Origin: Terfezia claveryi
Lineage: Eukaryota; Ascomycota; Pezizomycetes; Pezizales; Pezizaceae
Length of the DNA: 64,000 nucleotides
Direction of reading: 5' to 3'
NCBI GenBank assembly: GCA_015179025.1
Contig: WHUX01000040.1
Span: 1 to 64,000, forward strand
Positions 44,938 through 56,471 of this stretch are shown here, piece by piece; position 1 is the stretch's first letter; each line of letters begins with the position of its first letter. A program made the translations under genes and the position numbers. The notes beneath the pieces were generated by a model. The model saw nothing but the letters and a program-made list of their open reading frames with translations. It was not told where the DNA came from and ran no database searches.

Positions 44938-45819
44938 TTAAACAACCTCATCCTTGATGATTCCTCCATTACTCAACGCAAAATATACACAATCCACCAC
45001 AACCGAATAGTTTTTCGTCCATCTCTTTTTGTCCTCCTTCATAGACTCAAACAAGACCATAAACGCCTCCGTAGCGACAAAAGACTTACCATCGAATTTA
45101 ATCATCCGCCATTGTTCCCCTGATGTAACAAACCCGTACACTTCACCTCCTTTATTGTTATCCCATGCATCCTTCAATGACAAAACACACTGCTTTATCG
45201 CCTGACCGATAGATGCTCTCTTTGCCTCGACAATCATCACAAACTTTTCCTCCGTCACTGAAATCCGGTCCATTACCACAAATTCCTCCATATCTCCTGT
45301 CTCACCGTCCACCGAGATGATATCTTTCTCCCTCTCCAAACGTATGTCCCGTCCTGTATTGTGCTTAAACGTTGCCAGTATCGGACCGAGCGTACTGTAA
45401 ACCAAGTCGCTAACTTTGGCTTCCTTGAAGTCCGGACTCGCTTCCGTCGGATATCCTTCGATGTCAAGATATTCAACTAACCGGTCATAAACCTTCTCCT
45501 TGATTGCATCCATCTCTTTACAGCTTTGCTTTACCAGAACCTTATCAACAGGTACCGCCTTAACTGATTCCAGTCGAAAACCTAATCTCTTCTCTGCCTG
45601 TCGAATAGACATCTTCGAATACGAAGTAATCTGTTTCGTGCTTTTGTATGCCGCTGTCGTAGTAAAATCATGCTTCGTCAGGTTCTGAAAGCCTCCACGA
45701 CCTCCATGATGAAATTTCGGAAAAACACCTCGTCCAGCTTGAAATAGTAATTTAAGCACCATCTTTCTGACTCCACTAATTAGCTCGCACTCTATACTTG
45801 AGAAATCAGAAAAACTCAC
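44938..45819 (-). CDS. PD-(D/E)XK nuclease-fold-like protein
   Basis: 293 residues from the ATG at 45819; a second possible start is MSIRQAEKRLGFRLES near 45612. The C-terminal half has the layout of a PD-(D/E)XK domain: LEREKDIISVDGETG, then a strand and FVMIVEAKRASIGQAIKQCV, where EAK is the catalytic-type triad with Asp/Glu upstream, then a helix and GEVYGFVTSGEQWRMIKFDG. Fungal genomes carry many solitary proteins of this kind, often near mobile elements. The first 70 residues (GRGVFPKFHHGGRGGFQN) are basic and Gly-rich and could be a linker or targeting region. It stands alone, with a LINE remnant starting right at its stop codon. Nuclease activity is inference. Confidence 0.7.
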   Translation of the reverse strand: MSFSDFSSIECELISGVRKMVLKLLFQAGRGVFPKFHHGGRGGFQNLTKHDFTTTAAYKSTKQITSYSKMSIRQAEKRLGFRLESVKAVPVDKVLVKQSCKEMDAIKEKVYDRLVEYLDIEGYPTEASPDFKEAKVSDLVYSTLGPILATFKHNTGRDIRLEREKDIISVDGETGDMEEFVVMDRISVTEEKFVMIVEAKRASIGQAIKQCVLSLKDAWDNNKGGEVYGFVTSGEQWRMIKFDGKSFVATEAFMVLFESMKEDKKRWTKNYSVVVDCVYFALSNGGIIKDEVV

Positions 45820-46273
45820 CGTTTGGAAACGACAGTGTGATTGTTAAAGGTCGCTGATGCCTTCCTTATGTGAGCAATCACAGTTATTGTGTGGGAAAGC
45901 TTTCTTTGATTGTACTCTCTCTCCTTCGATAACGATGAGCTCCCATCAACTTGTCCTCCCATCGGTCCGACACCTAACAATCCGAAGTTTGGTGAAGGTT
46001 TAAGTCGCTGACAAACCTGGGTAAGCTTAAATATTTAAATTTTTTGTCCATGTGTACTCGATGCATATTTCTCTCTTGCTATGTATATACAATTATTTCA
46101 TTGACACATGGAGCTTAATTGTTTTTTTCCCATACAGCCCGGATAGGAAACAGAGGCTACAAACTTTTTAGAGTCTTTAGTCACATTACCCTGAACTCTC
46201 CTCTCTCCCCATCACTGATAGATACAATATGCAAATACCACACATTATATCTACCAACAAGATACTCCAAAAC

Positions 46274-46369
46274 TAGTAGTAGTAGTAGTAGTATCGAGGC
46301 TCCCCTCATAGTTTCATAATCCCATGAGACCCAGCCCCACCAAGTAAAACCACCTAGGCGCCCCCCCCC

Positions 46370-46397
<28 letters not shown>
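46274..46397. repeat. (AGT)n and long A-tract
   Basis: AGTAGTAGTAGTAGTAGT at about 46275-46293, and a run of roughly 26 A from about 46371 after a C9 tract. Confidence 0.85.
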
Positions 46398-46400
<3 letters not shown>

Positions 46401-46550
46401 AAGAACATCAACTCTTATTTTAGTTACCCCACTCTCACTCACATGGCCATGTAATATTCGCCTAGTATTAAAAACCTAGAGGTAATTTTACAATCAAGAA
46501 ACCCCATAGCTAACATCAAGTAAACGATAACATGTTATACACCCCGCAAA

Positions 46551-46896
46551 TCACATACACAGACCAGAAGGTGAGAAAAAAAAATACACCTCGTACGAAC
46601 CACATAGGTCCTTCACACGTGACGCAACCCAACCAGAATCGCATCTCGCCATCGGACCAGTAGGGATACTTTCACCAGCCAAAACGCCACCAGATTGCCT
46701 TGTAATTACCCTGAACTGGTCGGGTGGAATTGACTTCGTTAAATGTACCCGGCCATCCAGCTCGATTGGTGGAACGAAGTCCCACTGGATAATTCCCAAT
46801 GTCAGGAAAACAAAAAGCCAACGGCAGACCAGATGAATAACTAAGCGCTTGGGATAGATGCATAGTATGTAGGGACTTCATCGATTCCTTATTCAT
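46551..46896 (-). CDS. Hypothetical secreted or membrane-anchored protein
   Basis: A frame with a hydrophobic N-terminal segment (HLVCRWLFVFLTLGII) runs into QWDFVPPIELDGRVHL, PDQFRVITRQSGGVLAGESI and CDSGWVASRVKDLCGSYE, ending near 46551. The alternative upstream frame starts MNKESMKSLHTMHLSQALS. Two frames overlap, and an intron or frameshift near 46830 would be needed to use the ATG at 46896. Composition is protein-like but there is no recognised domain. Confidence 0.3.
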
Positions 46897-47141
46897 AGAC
46901 CATAAGGTAAGTATCTCCCTCCATATTTCTCATAATAAGTGGTACAACTTATGCAATACACGCAAACATACGTAAGTACTACACATATATGTCAGAAAAA
47001 GAAATCAGCACACAGAAAAGCCGCTAAAAGCAATTGGAAAAACACAGGTATATGTGCCGTAAAGAAACACAGAAAACAGCGTACAAAAGACCCCACTCCC
47101 CATTGGAGTACCAGTAACACCAGGAAGGCAATCTGCCACAC

Positions 47142-50054
47142 CTACCACCTCCTTTGCCCCATTCCCGCTCCAACCCAAAGCTCTATTGGCGCCACCATCC
47201 CCCCCACGGCCACCCCATGCGGTTTACCAAACCATTCCTCATCCAGCTTACACAACACCTCATTCAACGGCATCGCATCCCTAGCACCCTTCTCGGCCCA
47301 CCACCTCAACATTTCCTTCGTCTTCTCCAAAGCCTCCTCACATCCCTCGGGAATAACCGCACACCCCTCTCTAAGCCCATCCTCCTCCCGTACAAACCAC
47401 CCACACCTCCTCGCGGCAAGGTAAGCCAAGCTCCCACTCGTCGCATTCCTAAGCGTAAACCACACCCCATGATGCCGATGCTCTATAACTGTTGAGCGGA
47501 CAGCAAACATATCAAACATCAGACCTTTCCTCGCGAATTCCGCCACACGCGCAAACGTACCGGGGGGTAGTTATCGCGGATATGGTGCGCATGGTGAATG
47601 AGGTGATATAAAAACGGGCGGTAAAGATCGGATTTTGTTTTCCAGCAGCGCCCACGGAGGCATTGGAGGCGCTCATCACGGCATGGAGCAGTATCTAAAT
47701 CTTCATATTTAACTGGGGCAGGAAGATAGCTATACCATATGCCCAATTGAGTTTCAAACTCGGCAGTGAGGTGTATGAGTTCTTGCATTTCGGCTGGTGT
47801 AGGTGCGCGGGGTGAGGATGGTGGTGAGGGCCGGAGTGGGTAGGTATTTCGTGCAACTGAAACGTGTCGGTTGCTCGGACGTCGGCAGGGCTGGCTTGAC
47901 GTGCCCGAGGTTCCGTTAAGGTCATCGTCGTTTGATTCGTCCGCTTCGCTATCAGAAGTAGGCTGGCTAAGCCTCCGACCCCCCCTCAATGTCTGGGATG
48001 TAATGCTTCGTTGATCTTGCGCTCAATCTTCCGAAGAGCAATCTCAGCAAGGTAGTAGAACCATGTGATCTCATCTTCCTGGGGGTTAGCAGTTGTTGAG
48101 CCCGTGTGGTAGTTAGTTCGGGAGCTATTCGTAGCAACAGAGATGGCGGGGGTATGAGGGGTGTTTGCGCTATTACTCATAGGTGAATGTATGCTGTGGT
48201 TGTCTGCGGGAGAAGAGGATGCATTCAGAACACTAGAGAGAGGGTAAACCCCTTCGCCGGTTGTGCTCGAGGCAGCTGTGAATGTCGCGATAGGAGGCGA
48301 ATTCATGGCAGGTGGTGACCGAGAATGTCTGGGGGGAGACGGGAAAGCGTGTGGATAGCGAAGATCGCTCAGTCCCGATGTACACGTCTCAAGCTCGACA
48401 CATACCTCACTACCGGGAGATTAGTATTCGCATCCGTGTTTGCCTGGAAGAATCAGCAACGACATGTCATACTCACTTTTCACTCTTGACGCAACTCCAA
48501 TATATCCGCTTTTCAAAGTTCTGCGTCTCTTCACTAAATACAACTTCTCTCTCATTTCCATCGCCCCCCACTCTCCGCTTTTTCCACCTCCCATTTGCAA
48601 TAGGACCTGCACTCGATGGAATACCCCGCCAGGTTTTCCTCTTCATGAGATATGCCTGACATGCCACACTCGCCGAGTTGAACATTTTCCATCCAGAAAA
48701 TTGCTGCATTGTATACATAGAGTACATCCCTCCTAGAAATAGACACTGCACGGTTGTGAGTTTGTTTCGAACAATGGCCGTTCCAAATCTTTTTTTGGCC
48801 GCCAAAAAGAACTTTTTGCCAATGACTAAATCAGGGTATATTGAGGAGGATTTAAGGGAATTGGGGAAGCACTCAGAGTACGGCGCAGAGACAGCGCCGA
48901 GAGCACAGACCATGAGCTGGGGGAATTGTTAGCATAAGCTGAGCGTCGTAAAGTGATTGCAAACTGACCACAATGCAGGACTCCCCGCTTCCATCAAAAC
49001 CCCGGCGTTCAATCTCATCTACATATTCCTCCAGAATTCCCTGATCCAATATCGGGTTTTTCGTCTGTACATTTGTCAAAAACCGCTCAATAAGATGGCG
49101 TAAGTCATATCTCTCGAGCTCTTCCTCGTCCACGTCGATTGCAGAGTGCTTGTGCCTACCCCAATAACCATCGTCAACCGATTCATCGTCGGGCTCATCG
49201 GAATCGTCCTCGAATAGCGGAGCAAGGATGGCATCTGGATCATAGGCCCCATCGAAAATAGGCCAGCTGAGGATAGCCTGACAGGTAGAGCCAACCGCAG
49301 CCAGTCTGCTTAAACGCTTCTCTTTCTGCTGCCCAGGGAGTGGGGGGAAATGCTGCGGAAATAAACCATGCCCTGCTTTGAATGGCTGAGAGAGTGGAGG
49401 GTGACACTGGATTGGGGGTAGTTGGCTCATTGATCGTTTGGGCTGTTGGCCAGAGGATGTGGCGGGCGTAATAGCGAGATTGTCAAGCCTTGTTTCGATT
49501 TTAGCAAGTCGGTCGAGGATTGCCAGACTTGCTGCGTCGAAACTGTTTCTCCCGCAGCAACTATGTTAAATTCCGAGAATTGGTAGCGCAATGATGTGAA
49601 TGTAGGATGTTGCTCTATAACGTACGTTGCTTGCTTATCACCTTCGTATACACATGTTGCTCCAGCCTGTCGACAGAATCCACAGGATGGACGTTCATTG
49701 TCACATTTTGTTTTTCGTCCTACAGTGATATGTTCCCATGTTAGAAACCACGAAGCCCTGGTGCATGTTCTCAGCCAATGCGAACAAGTCAAATCGACAA
49801 ACATGGGAGATCTCCAAGATTGAGAAATTCAAAAACATAATAAACGAACACTAACCTCGACAAACCTGGCACGCGGCTATCGCCCGTTTCCTGGGATAAC
49901 TGACTGCGGCTCGAGAAAATGTGCTAATGCCCGCTCCCCCACCCGCCACAGCAGTAGGGCTGCTGCTTATGCTTAAGGGGGGGTAGGACCTCTTGATCCC
50001 GCGATATTGCTGCTGTGAAGGGACAACAGGCGATGCGTAATTGTGATCCATCAT
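47142..50054 (-). CDS. Zn2Cys6 transcription factor, two homopolymer frameshifts
   Basis: A nuclear DNA-binding regulator. Exon 1 (49857-50054) starts MMDHNYASPVVPSQQQ and ends in the first half of the zinc cluster, CQVCRG. After an intron, RKTKCDNERPSCGFC and CRQAGATCVYEG complete CX2CX6CX..CX2CX6C. A further intron (GTGATAAG...GAAACAG) leads to FDAASLAILDRLAKIETRL, a dimerisation-like helix. The middle region (LMVCALGAVSAPYSE, CFPNSLKSSSIYPDL, YMKRKTWRGIPSS-type blocks, ITWFYYLAEIALRKIERKI) is typical of ascomycete fungal-specific transcription factors. Introns at about 48906-48960 and 48405-48473 have GCTAAC or TACTAAT branch sites. The frame then shifts at a C7 run (47979-47985) and again at a G6 run (47562-47567), with the conserved sequence continuing each time to the stop at 47142. 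Confidence 0.85.
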
Positions 50055-52550
50055 TAAGGTTGCAGCACGCGATTACCAAAGGAAAAAAAGAAAAAAGTTT
50101 AGTTGATTCGGTAGAAGCCGCTGCGTGTCTCTGCTATCCACTCAAATGACACGCTCGAAAGGAGCCCTAGGTAGCAAGCAGCCAATCACAGCGGCGTTGG
50201 CTCTGCTGCGCTGACCGTTTACGGGCAAGATGCGTGTGTTTCGCGGTGTTTCGTTTCGTATAGCGTCCCAGGAAATTGATGTTTTCCAGCTTGCTGTTGG
50301 ATGCAGGGGCTGGAACTGGCACGTCAGGTGGGAATTGGTCCCCATAAGAACGCCCGAGACTCCCGGCTGTGGACAGCAGAGGACTAGGATGGAAAAGCAA
50401 CAGCAGCCCTGATTTGTGGAGAAATGATCCCAGGAAGCGCGAACAGCAGTCGGATATTATTAGCCATCTTGATCTGGGGGGTGGCAGCTGCGCCAATTGG
50501 CGGAACGAAGACCAATATAAACAGAGCAGAACTCCGCGCGGTCGGTTGACCGGTCATAATATGCAATAAAACACGGGGAAGTGACAATAAGGGGACGAGA
50601 CTGTGCATATCGAGACAGGGACCGGACACCCTCAGGATGTGGCATAAGCCCATGGGTCCAGTGATAGACTGCAATTCGTTACAATTATCTTGATCGACAC
50701 TCTACATATATGAAAGCTGAATGTGTATTACTTCTGGAATAGCGGCCGACTGCTCCAGAGGAGTGAATCTCTAGTTTTAGAACGAGAGTAGAAACCTTCT
50801 GTACTAGCTACCAAGCCCACTTAACCATCAAAAATCTAATCCAATGAAGTGGGGGGTGGCCTGCTCCGTTCAGGATGACATTGCCCCTGCTGAAATCGTT
50901 CCCGGCCTTAAACTAGGTGCGACTTTGGTTGGATATCTTGCTAGCAGCGAGAGAAACATTCGATTCAGAACGGTATCTCCACAGCTCCTAATCGATACCC
51001 ACGTTTGCAGCATTGTTGGAAAGACCATCTCGTTATTTTGATTGCCTTAGAGTCCACTTGTGTAAACAGCCAGCCTTAATCATTTTCTCGTATATCCATT
51101 GAGAAGGATCCCAATTTGAGGTTGCATTGATCTGGAACATGTCATGAAGCACGCTGATATTTTAGCTGTCTTCCTTCCTGGCTCTCTAAACAACCTCGGC
51201 TTTCGAGGCCCGCACCCCTCCAAGAAAACAAAACAGGGCCCCAGCCCGATACTACTGTTACACTGTATTGTGAGATATCCATACTTGATGTTGACTTAAG
51301 CTTAAAAGCTCCGCTACCCAGAACTTAATATTGGTTATGACCCTGCAGCTGCATTCCGTCAAGGAGCTCAGAACCTATGCTATATAGAGCCACTTACAAT
51401 ATAGTGCTAATATGCAGGAGGTGTGTTTGAGGTTCATTGCATGGTGAATCTCTGTGAATACCTACGAGGGGTTGTGTAATCAAAACATATGCATTACTCT
51501 TTCGGTTATATGAAACCTAGGCATGTCAAATATGCGCAAGTAATGTGCTCATGGCCATCCGTTCCATCATTTGAAGCAATTCACCTAACGCCGTGAATTC
51601 TGTCGTCGTGATGGGCTTGCTTCCAGAATCCCCAGTACCATATGAAGCACTTATCTGTATGCCTCGCATCAAGATCGAGTACTTGTATAATATTTCTAGA
51701 CTGATTCTCAGTCTTTGTTTCTTGATCCGATTGGGGATATTGTCAATAAAAGTACCTTGCAGCAGGCGTCAGACGGTCAGTGACTATCTAGAGCTTCTTG
51801 GACATAAAATGAACCGTTTGCATATTTGTTTAAATGTGCCTACTTGAGTAGAGAATGTAGTCCAATGGATGGATCAGAAGTGCCTGTTACAAAAGACTAT
51901 TTCGAGAGGTTGGAAGGCTCGAAATTTTTGTACAATGTTCTCCTCAAAGCCTGTTGGCTCAGCGGGCAAGTTAGATATGATATTCTTTTATCATTAATAA
52001 GGATTTTACTTGCTATATTGAAGACCGAACAACCGTTCAGGTCCCCAACTTAGGTCGCCTGTGAATATTTAACCACACAGACTCGCCATGCCAGTTATCT
52101 GTATCTTAGGTAGTTCTCTGTGAATGCAAAGGGGATGTGAAGTAAGTACCTGATATTGCATTGTAATTGGCTGCTAAGTAGCTCTAGATCCACATAATCC
52201 TGCCCCCCCAGAGGTGTAGAACAAATCAAACCAACCGGTTAGGCGCTTAGAAGAAATGTGTTTCTATTCCCATGACCACGCCACACTCTTCACGACAGAA
52301 AATATTACCTTGCTGGGTTCTGGAATTCGTACTAGCAGCTGTCGTGATTTAGCATCCCTTCCAAAGAGTTCCTACGATACCGTTGATTCTTATTTATATA
52401 GTAGTCATATTCACTATGGCTACAACTGTGAGTACTGTCTCATAATCATTCATCACTAAACATATAAACGCGTAACGAAGGGAAACAAATCTAGTAGCAC
52501 CAATATTTATAGGAACTTCTGCGTAAGAGGTCGTTAAATTTAGTCTCGGT
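50055..52550. other. Promoter side of the transcription factor and gene-free DNA
   Basis: 50055-50700 has a CT/GA-rich likely promoter region. 50700-52550 contains only short frames with no domain support and no notable repeats. Confidence 0.45.
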
Positions 52551-52559
52551 ACGCGACAT

Positions 52560-52745
52560 GTAGGGCGCATTCAAGAGTACCGGATTGGGCGATGCTAGCC
52601 TGAATTAGCAATTCAAACTACATGTGAGCACATCCTTATCGATAAGAACTACAACATAGGGCATACATGTATTTGATATAAAATTTTATTCGATATAAGA
52701 ATAACCCCTTCCGCCAGAAAAAGGTTCTTATAACATAATTGGCAG
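52560..52745. mobile_element. Diverged fragment related to the MITE at 6961-7632
   Basis: Shares AAGAGTACC(G/T)GATTGGG, TTATCGATAAGAA and TTCGATATAAGAATA words in the same order as 7160-7600. No intact terminal repeats. Confidence 0.55.
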
Positions 52746-53142
52746 TATTAGTCAAACATCAGTCGATATATCTCATAAATAGTCTACCAAGTTCCCATCA
52801 CGTAGAGGTCGAGTTGATAGTCACTAGCATATGTGCATCGCGAGCAAAAGTCCTCTTAAAGCAACACTATACGACATATCATTGTGAAAATTTAAGACGC
52901 TCATAGTCTCGGATCCCGGAACTGCTAGTTATTTTATGTTTATAAGCAGACCACGTTGTAAAATTCACTCAATTTCAATCACAAAACGAAATTCCGTTTT
53001 CAACTAAATTGCCGGACATGTGCACAACCAGATCGATTTTCAAGAGTCCAACATCAGAACATCAGACAAGGCTGATGCACAAAAGGAGTTAGCATCTGAC
53101 TTTTATAAGCAGATCCGACGAATACTAGACGTACATCACCTT

Positions 53143-54331
53143 TTATTCAAGCAATCCCGCTAGCCCACGTTCCTTTATAGCATGGGACTGTTGAAGGACG
53201 GACTCGGTACTTCCAATTTCCACAGCTTCAGTTGTTTTCAGGTATGACACCGTTGCCATGACTTTGGATTGCTTCCTTTGGGCGTCCTGAGGGTTTCCAC
53301 CAGGCGTTGCAACAAGCCACTTCACATTCCTCCGCACATTTCCTGGAATTGAGTTCATTATCTCGCAAAGCTGCTGAGCGTGCTTGCAACAAACCGATGA
53401 CATATTGAGCTGAATCAAATATTGATTGGCATTCAAATATTTTTTGTATGCCAGGAGGTGCCTTTGCCGTTTCGACAAAGTCCCTCGAAATTTTCAAATA
53501 CTTTAATGCTCCGTAAGGATGATAAAACACCCTTTCTCTGACTCCAAGTCACCGGTTTCTTCATGAGTTTTGGATCCATCCAATCCTGAGGCATACCAAG
53601 ACCCCCCTTCAATATCGCTTGAGTGACTACCCCCCCCGAAACCGGACAACTTTTCAAATTGCATGTCTTCATGGGCACCCGGGACTTTGAAGAAATATGT
53701 GACTCACTTGATCCAGCTCCACAAAGAATTTGAACAAGCTCCTCAGCTTGACGAGCACGAATCCAGCCATGACAACATTCTCGTTGACGTGGTCCGTGGG
53801 CAAGGCTGATACGTTTGTTCTCACGAATTAGAGCGAGAATCCTTGGAAATTGCGTCTTCATGTCGACGGGAGGGGCGACCAGACGTAGTTCGTATTCTAT
53901 TTCTGGACGGGGCATCAGAGCAGCATACCTACCCCATAAAAACGAAGGCATGAGACCCGAAGCCCTGATAAGTGTCTACGTTAGCTGAGACTATTTTGAT
54001 TGGGAAACCATTGATTATAGCTGTGATAGTTTATAGCTGTGGTAGTAATACACACAAAAGAGATCACAGAGCCCGTTCAATCCCAGAAGTTCGTCTAAAG
54101 TCCTGGGTTTGGATTCTTTGGAAGCTGCATTTTCATCTCCCTGTTCTCCAGAGGCTGAACAAGTATTGCGTTAGCGAAAGCTAGCACCAAAGAACCAAAG
54201 TCCTGAAAGGCGTGTGGCCCAAGCGTACCTTCTGACACCACGGCATTTCTCATTGGAGCTGTTTCGGCACAAGTCGTTGCGTCACTCGTCATGCTTGTGA
54301 ATGGGAGGGTTTCTGGCATCTTGTCTGTCAT
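53143..54331 (-). CDS. Multi-exon uncharacterised gene, possibly decayed
   Basis: The ATG at 54331 (MTDKMPETLPFTSMTSD) opens an exon ending SEG at about 54228. A clear intron follows (GTACGCTTGG ... TTTCGCTAACGCAATACTTG, acceptor TTCAG) and leads to ASGEQGDENAASKESKPR. Further exons are suggested by acceptor CAG near 53965 (branch GCTAACG), a GTAGGT donor near 53935, and an exon with ELRLVAPPVDMKTQFPRILA, RENKRISLAHGP and GWIRARQAEELVQILCG ending at a GTGAGT donor near 53702. The terminal frame 53143-53478 contains SKRQRHLLAYKKYLN, CCKHAQQLCEIMNSIPG and TESVLQQSHAIKERG. The middle section (53480-53700) is not resolved and may be broken. Composition is helical and basic; no family recognised. 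Confidence 0.45.
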
Positions 54332-54539
54332 AATAGAGCTTGACGGTTCGAGGCTGAAGTCTGTGGGTCTAGCAGAGAAATCTCATGACCCAATGCTAAG
54401 ATCAGGGTTTAATGTGAAATTTTACGCAGGTGCCCTTAAAATCAGGCCGGCTCAATGGGCAGCCGAGAGAAAACCCAGTCAGTCACAGCTGCTACCAAGC
54501 AAGTATGATTACTTGAACTTCTTAGGATAAGGCTAGGAA

Positions 54540-55500
54540 CGACATCTAATCAGTATGATACCTCCATCTCTTGGGTCCGCTCCCACATCGGCATCAAAGG
54601 AAATGAGGAGGCCGACAAGCTAGCTGCTTTCGCCCCCGCCCTGGGACAAGTATCTCTAACTCCTTCAAAGGTGACAGAGGGGGCATCAGACAAGCTTCCA
54701 AGGCACTCAGAAGCGAAGCACGCACGTCCGTAGGTTTCGGCGTCTGGAGGCCGGAATGGAACCGACATGTCCTCTCAGCCTACACGTGGTTATGAACCGA
54801 CAGAGGCCTCAGAAGCAATGGCTCCATTAAAATAGGGAAATCGGACACTGCAGCATGCTAGTGCGGACATCATACACAGGACGGTCGACACATCACATTC
54901 TGTCCAGATTTCGGCGATCAGAGAGCATCCCTCGGCAGCATCAAGGATTGGGAGGATCTCGACCGTCCCATTTTGATCCAGGAGGAGGACGGGAATGAAT
55001 GGGCCGCAGTAGAAGCCTTCTTCAGCCTCCTATATAGACGGATGGCCGGGAGGGGAGGCCTTTAAGAATTCGACTTGATTTTGGTTAGCCGTTAGGTTTT
55101 TGGTTGTTGTCGTTGTTGTTGATAAAAGACACAGGCCTCTTTCTGGGGCTCTGTGTCTCTTGAGTACTTGGTTTATTTGCTAGCCTCCTGAGTTGCTGGA
55201 CGGCAGGCGTGGCCCTTGAGAATTTCTGGTTTGTTAATTTTGTCGATTTTTGGTTTTGCTATTGGATTCCAGTATTCCAGTTTTTTTTTTTTTTTTTTTT
55301 TTTTTATATTTTCAGAGGCGCGGGCCTCTCGGGGTCATCTGGCATTCAGCCGGTTAATGACTCCGCGACTCTTGAGTTCTTTACTTTGTCTCTCGAGGCC
55401 CCTTTGTATTGCGGTGGACAGGCAGATTAACTTGTCTTGTCCTGGATCAACCCGAATTTCCCATGAGTATTTAAAATAAATAAAAAATAAGAAAAAATAA
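54540..55500 (+). pseudogene. LINE 3' end: RNase H tail, zinc motif and 3' untranslated region
   Basis: From about 54548 the plus strand reads YDTSISWVRSHIGIKGNEEA, then DKLAAFAPALG, the C-terminal RNase H motif of Tad1-type LINEs (W-R-H-GI-GNE-AD). It continues to a Cys/His segment (C-CGHHTQDGRHITFCPDF) and LDRPILIQEEDGNEWAAVEA with YRRMAG before stop at about 55063. Two internal stops (TGA near 54797, TAG near 54860) interrupt it. 55064-55500 is T-rich with a T29 tract at about 55280-55308 and ends in AAATAAATAAAAAATAAG. 5'-truncated, as usual for LINE copies. Confidence 0.75.
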
Positions 55501-55510
55501 GGAAATAGGC

Positions 55511-55555
55511 TAGTCTGGCCCTCCATGATGGCAATAATACCGCACAACCAGACTA
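55511..55555. mobile_element. 45-bp element with both termini (TAGTCTGG...CCAGACTA)
   Basis: Begins TAGTCTGGCCCTCCATGATG and ends CCGCACAACCAGACTA, so the outer 8 bp are perfect inverted repeats of the nano-insertion terminus, and the right end carries the GCACAA extension seen in the longer inserts. The flanks (GAAATAGGC / AGTAGCGAT) do not form a clear duplication. Confidence 0.6.
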
Positions 55556-56431
55556 AGTAGCGATGCCAATGATATAAGTAGTATGTACTCTAAGAGAAAC
55601 TGGATATATCGATACTAGTATTACTCAACGGCACATCCACATAGTTCCAAATCTAGATTAAGTTACTTAAAAGTCTATGGAGGGGCTTGATAGTACCACA
55701 TATGGTGGTCTAGGATACACTAGCGGGCCTGGCATATGTTAAATAGAGCTCGATGATGTTCCTGGGAGATTATCGGACGAACATCCAGGAATATGACCTA
55801 TACGTTCTATCAGGGCTTGTGCCAAATGTACAAGTACTGTATTTAATATACGTGCCAATTAGACTACGTACCAAGTAAGATGAAAAGCACGACTATATTT
55901 AGTACCTACAACTTTCATAGCTTTGTTAACGCGGCTAATAGCCAAACTGCATAGTAGCTCCCTGCCTCGGCTTGGACTTCTACTTTTTCTTTTAAAAAAA
56001 AAAAAAATCAGTACTCATATGCGGTCCTGTTAGGGGGACCATGATGAGCCACGGGAAAGAAATCTACTGGACCTCGCATTGCGCATATCCTGGGATCTGT
56101 GGCTCATCACCTGGTCTTTTCCCATAGCCGTGCTCTATCCAATTCCTATTCCTATCGATTTACCACGCTTCCTGCGTATCATCTCATAATTTTTCCTATC
56201 TACCATGACACCCACCTATATCACATTCCTGGACTCTCCGGACTACAACTCTCTCCAGCTAACACCTAAAATATGAACTAATTATTCGTGTTTGGACCAA
56301 ACAAAGTCTCGTTCACTTTAGTAATAGCTATCAAACAAGTTTACCCAGATCCTACAGTAATGTGGATTGGAATAGTCGTGAGTCGATATCGAGGAAAATG
56401 GGCTAGCGCAAAAATGGATCAATGATGATAC

Positions 56432-56471
56432 TGTCCGGGATAGTCTGGTTGGCACAAGACTATGTCCGGGA
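56432..56471 (+). mobile_element. Nano-insertion 8: 22 bp with perfect 9-bp duplication
   Basis: The insert 56441-56462 is TAGTCTGGTTGGCACAA followed by GACTA, so it has 5-bp inverted ends TAGTC/GACTA. The flanks are TGTCCGGGA on both sides (56432-56440 and 56463-56471, 9/9). Confidence 0.9.

Noticed and set aside
55848..55870. TACGTGCCAA-TTAGAC-TACGTACCAA as a decayed family member
   Set aside because: The direct repeat is imperfect and only GACTA of the motif is left; too weak to include.
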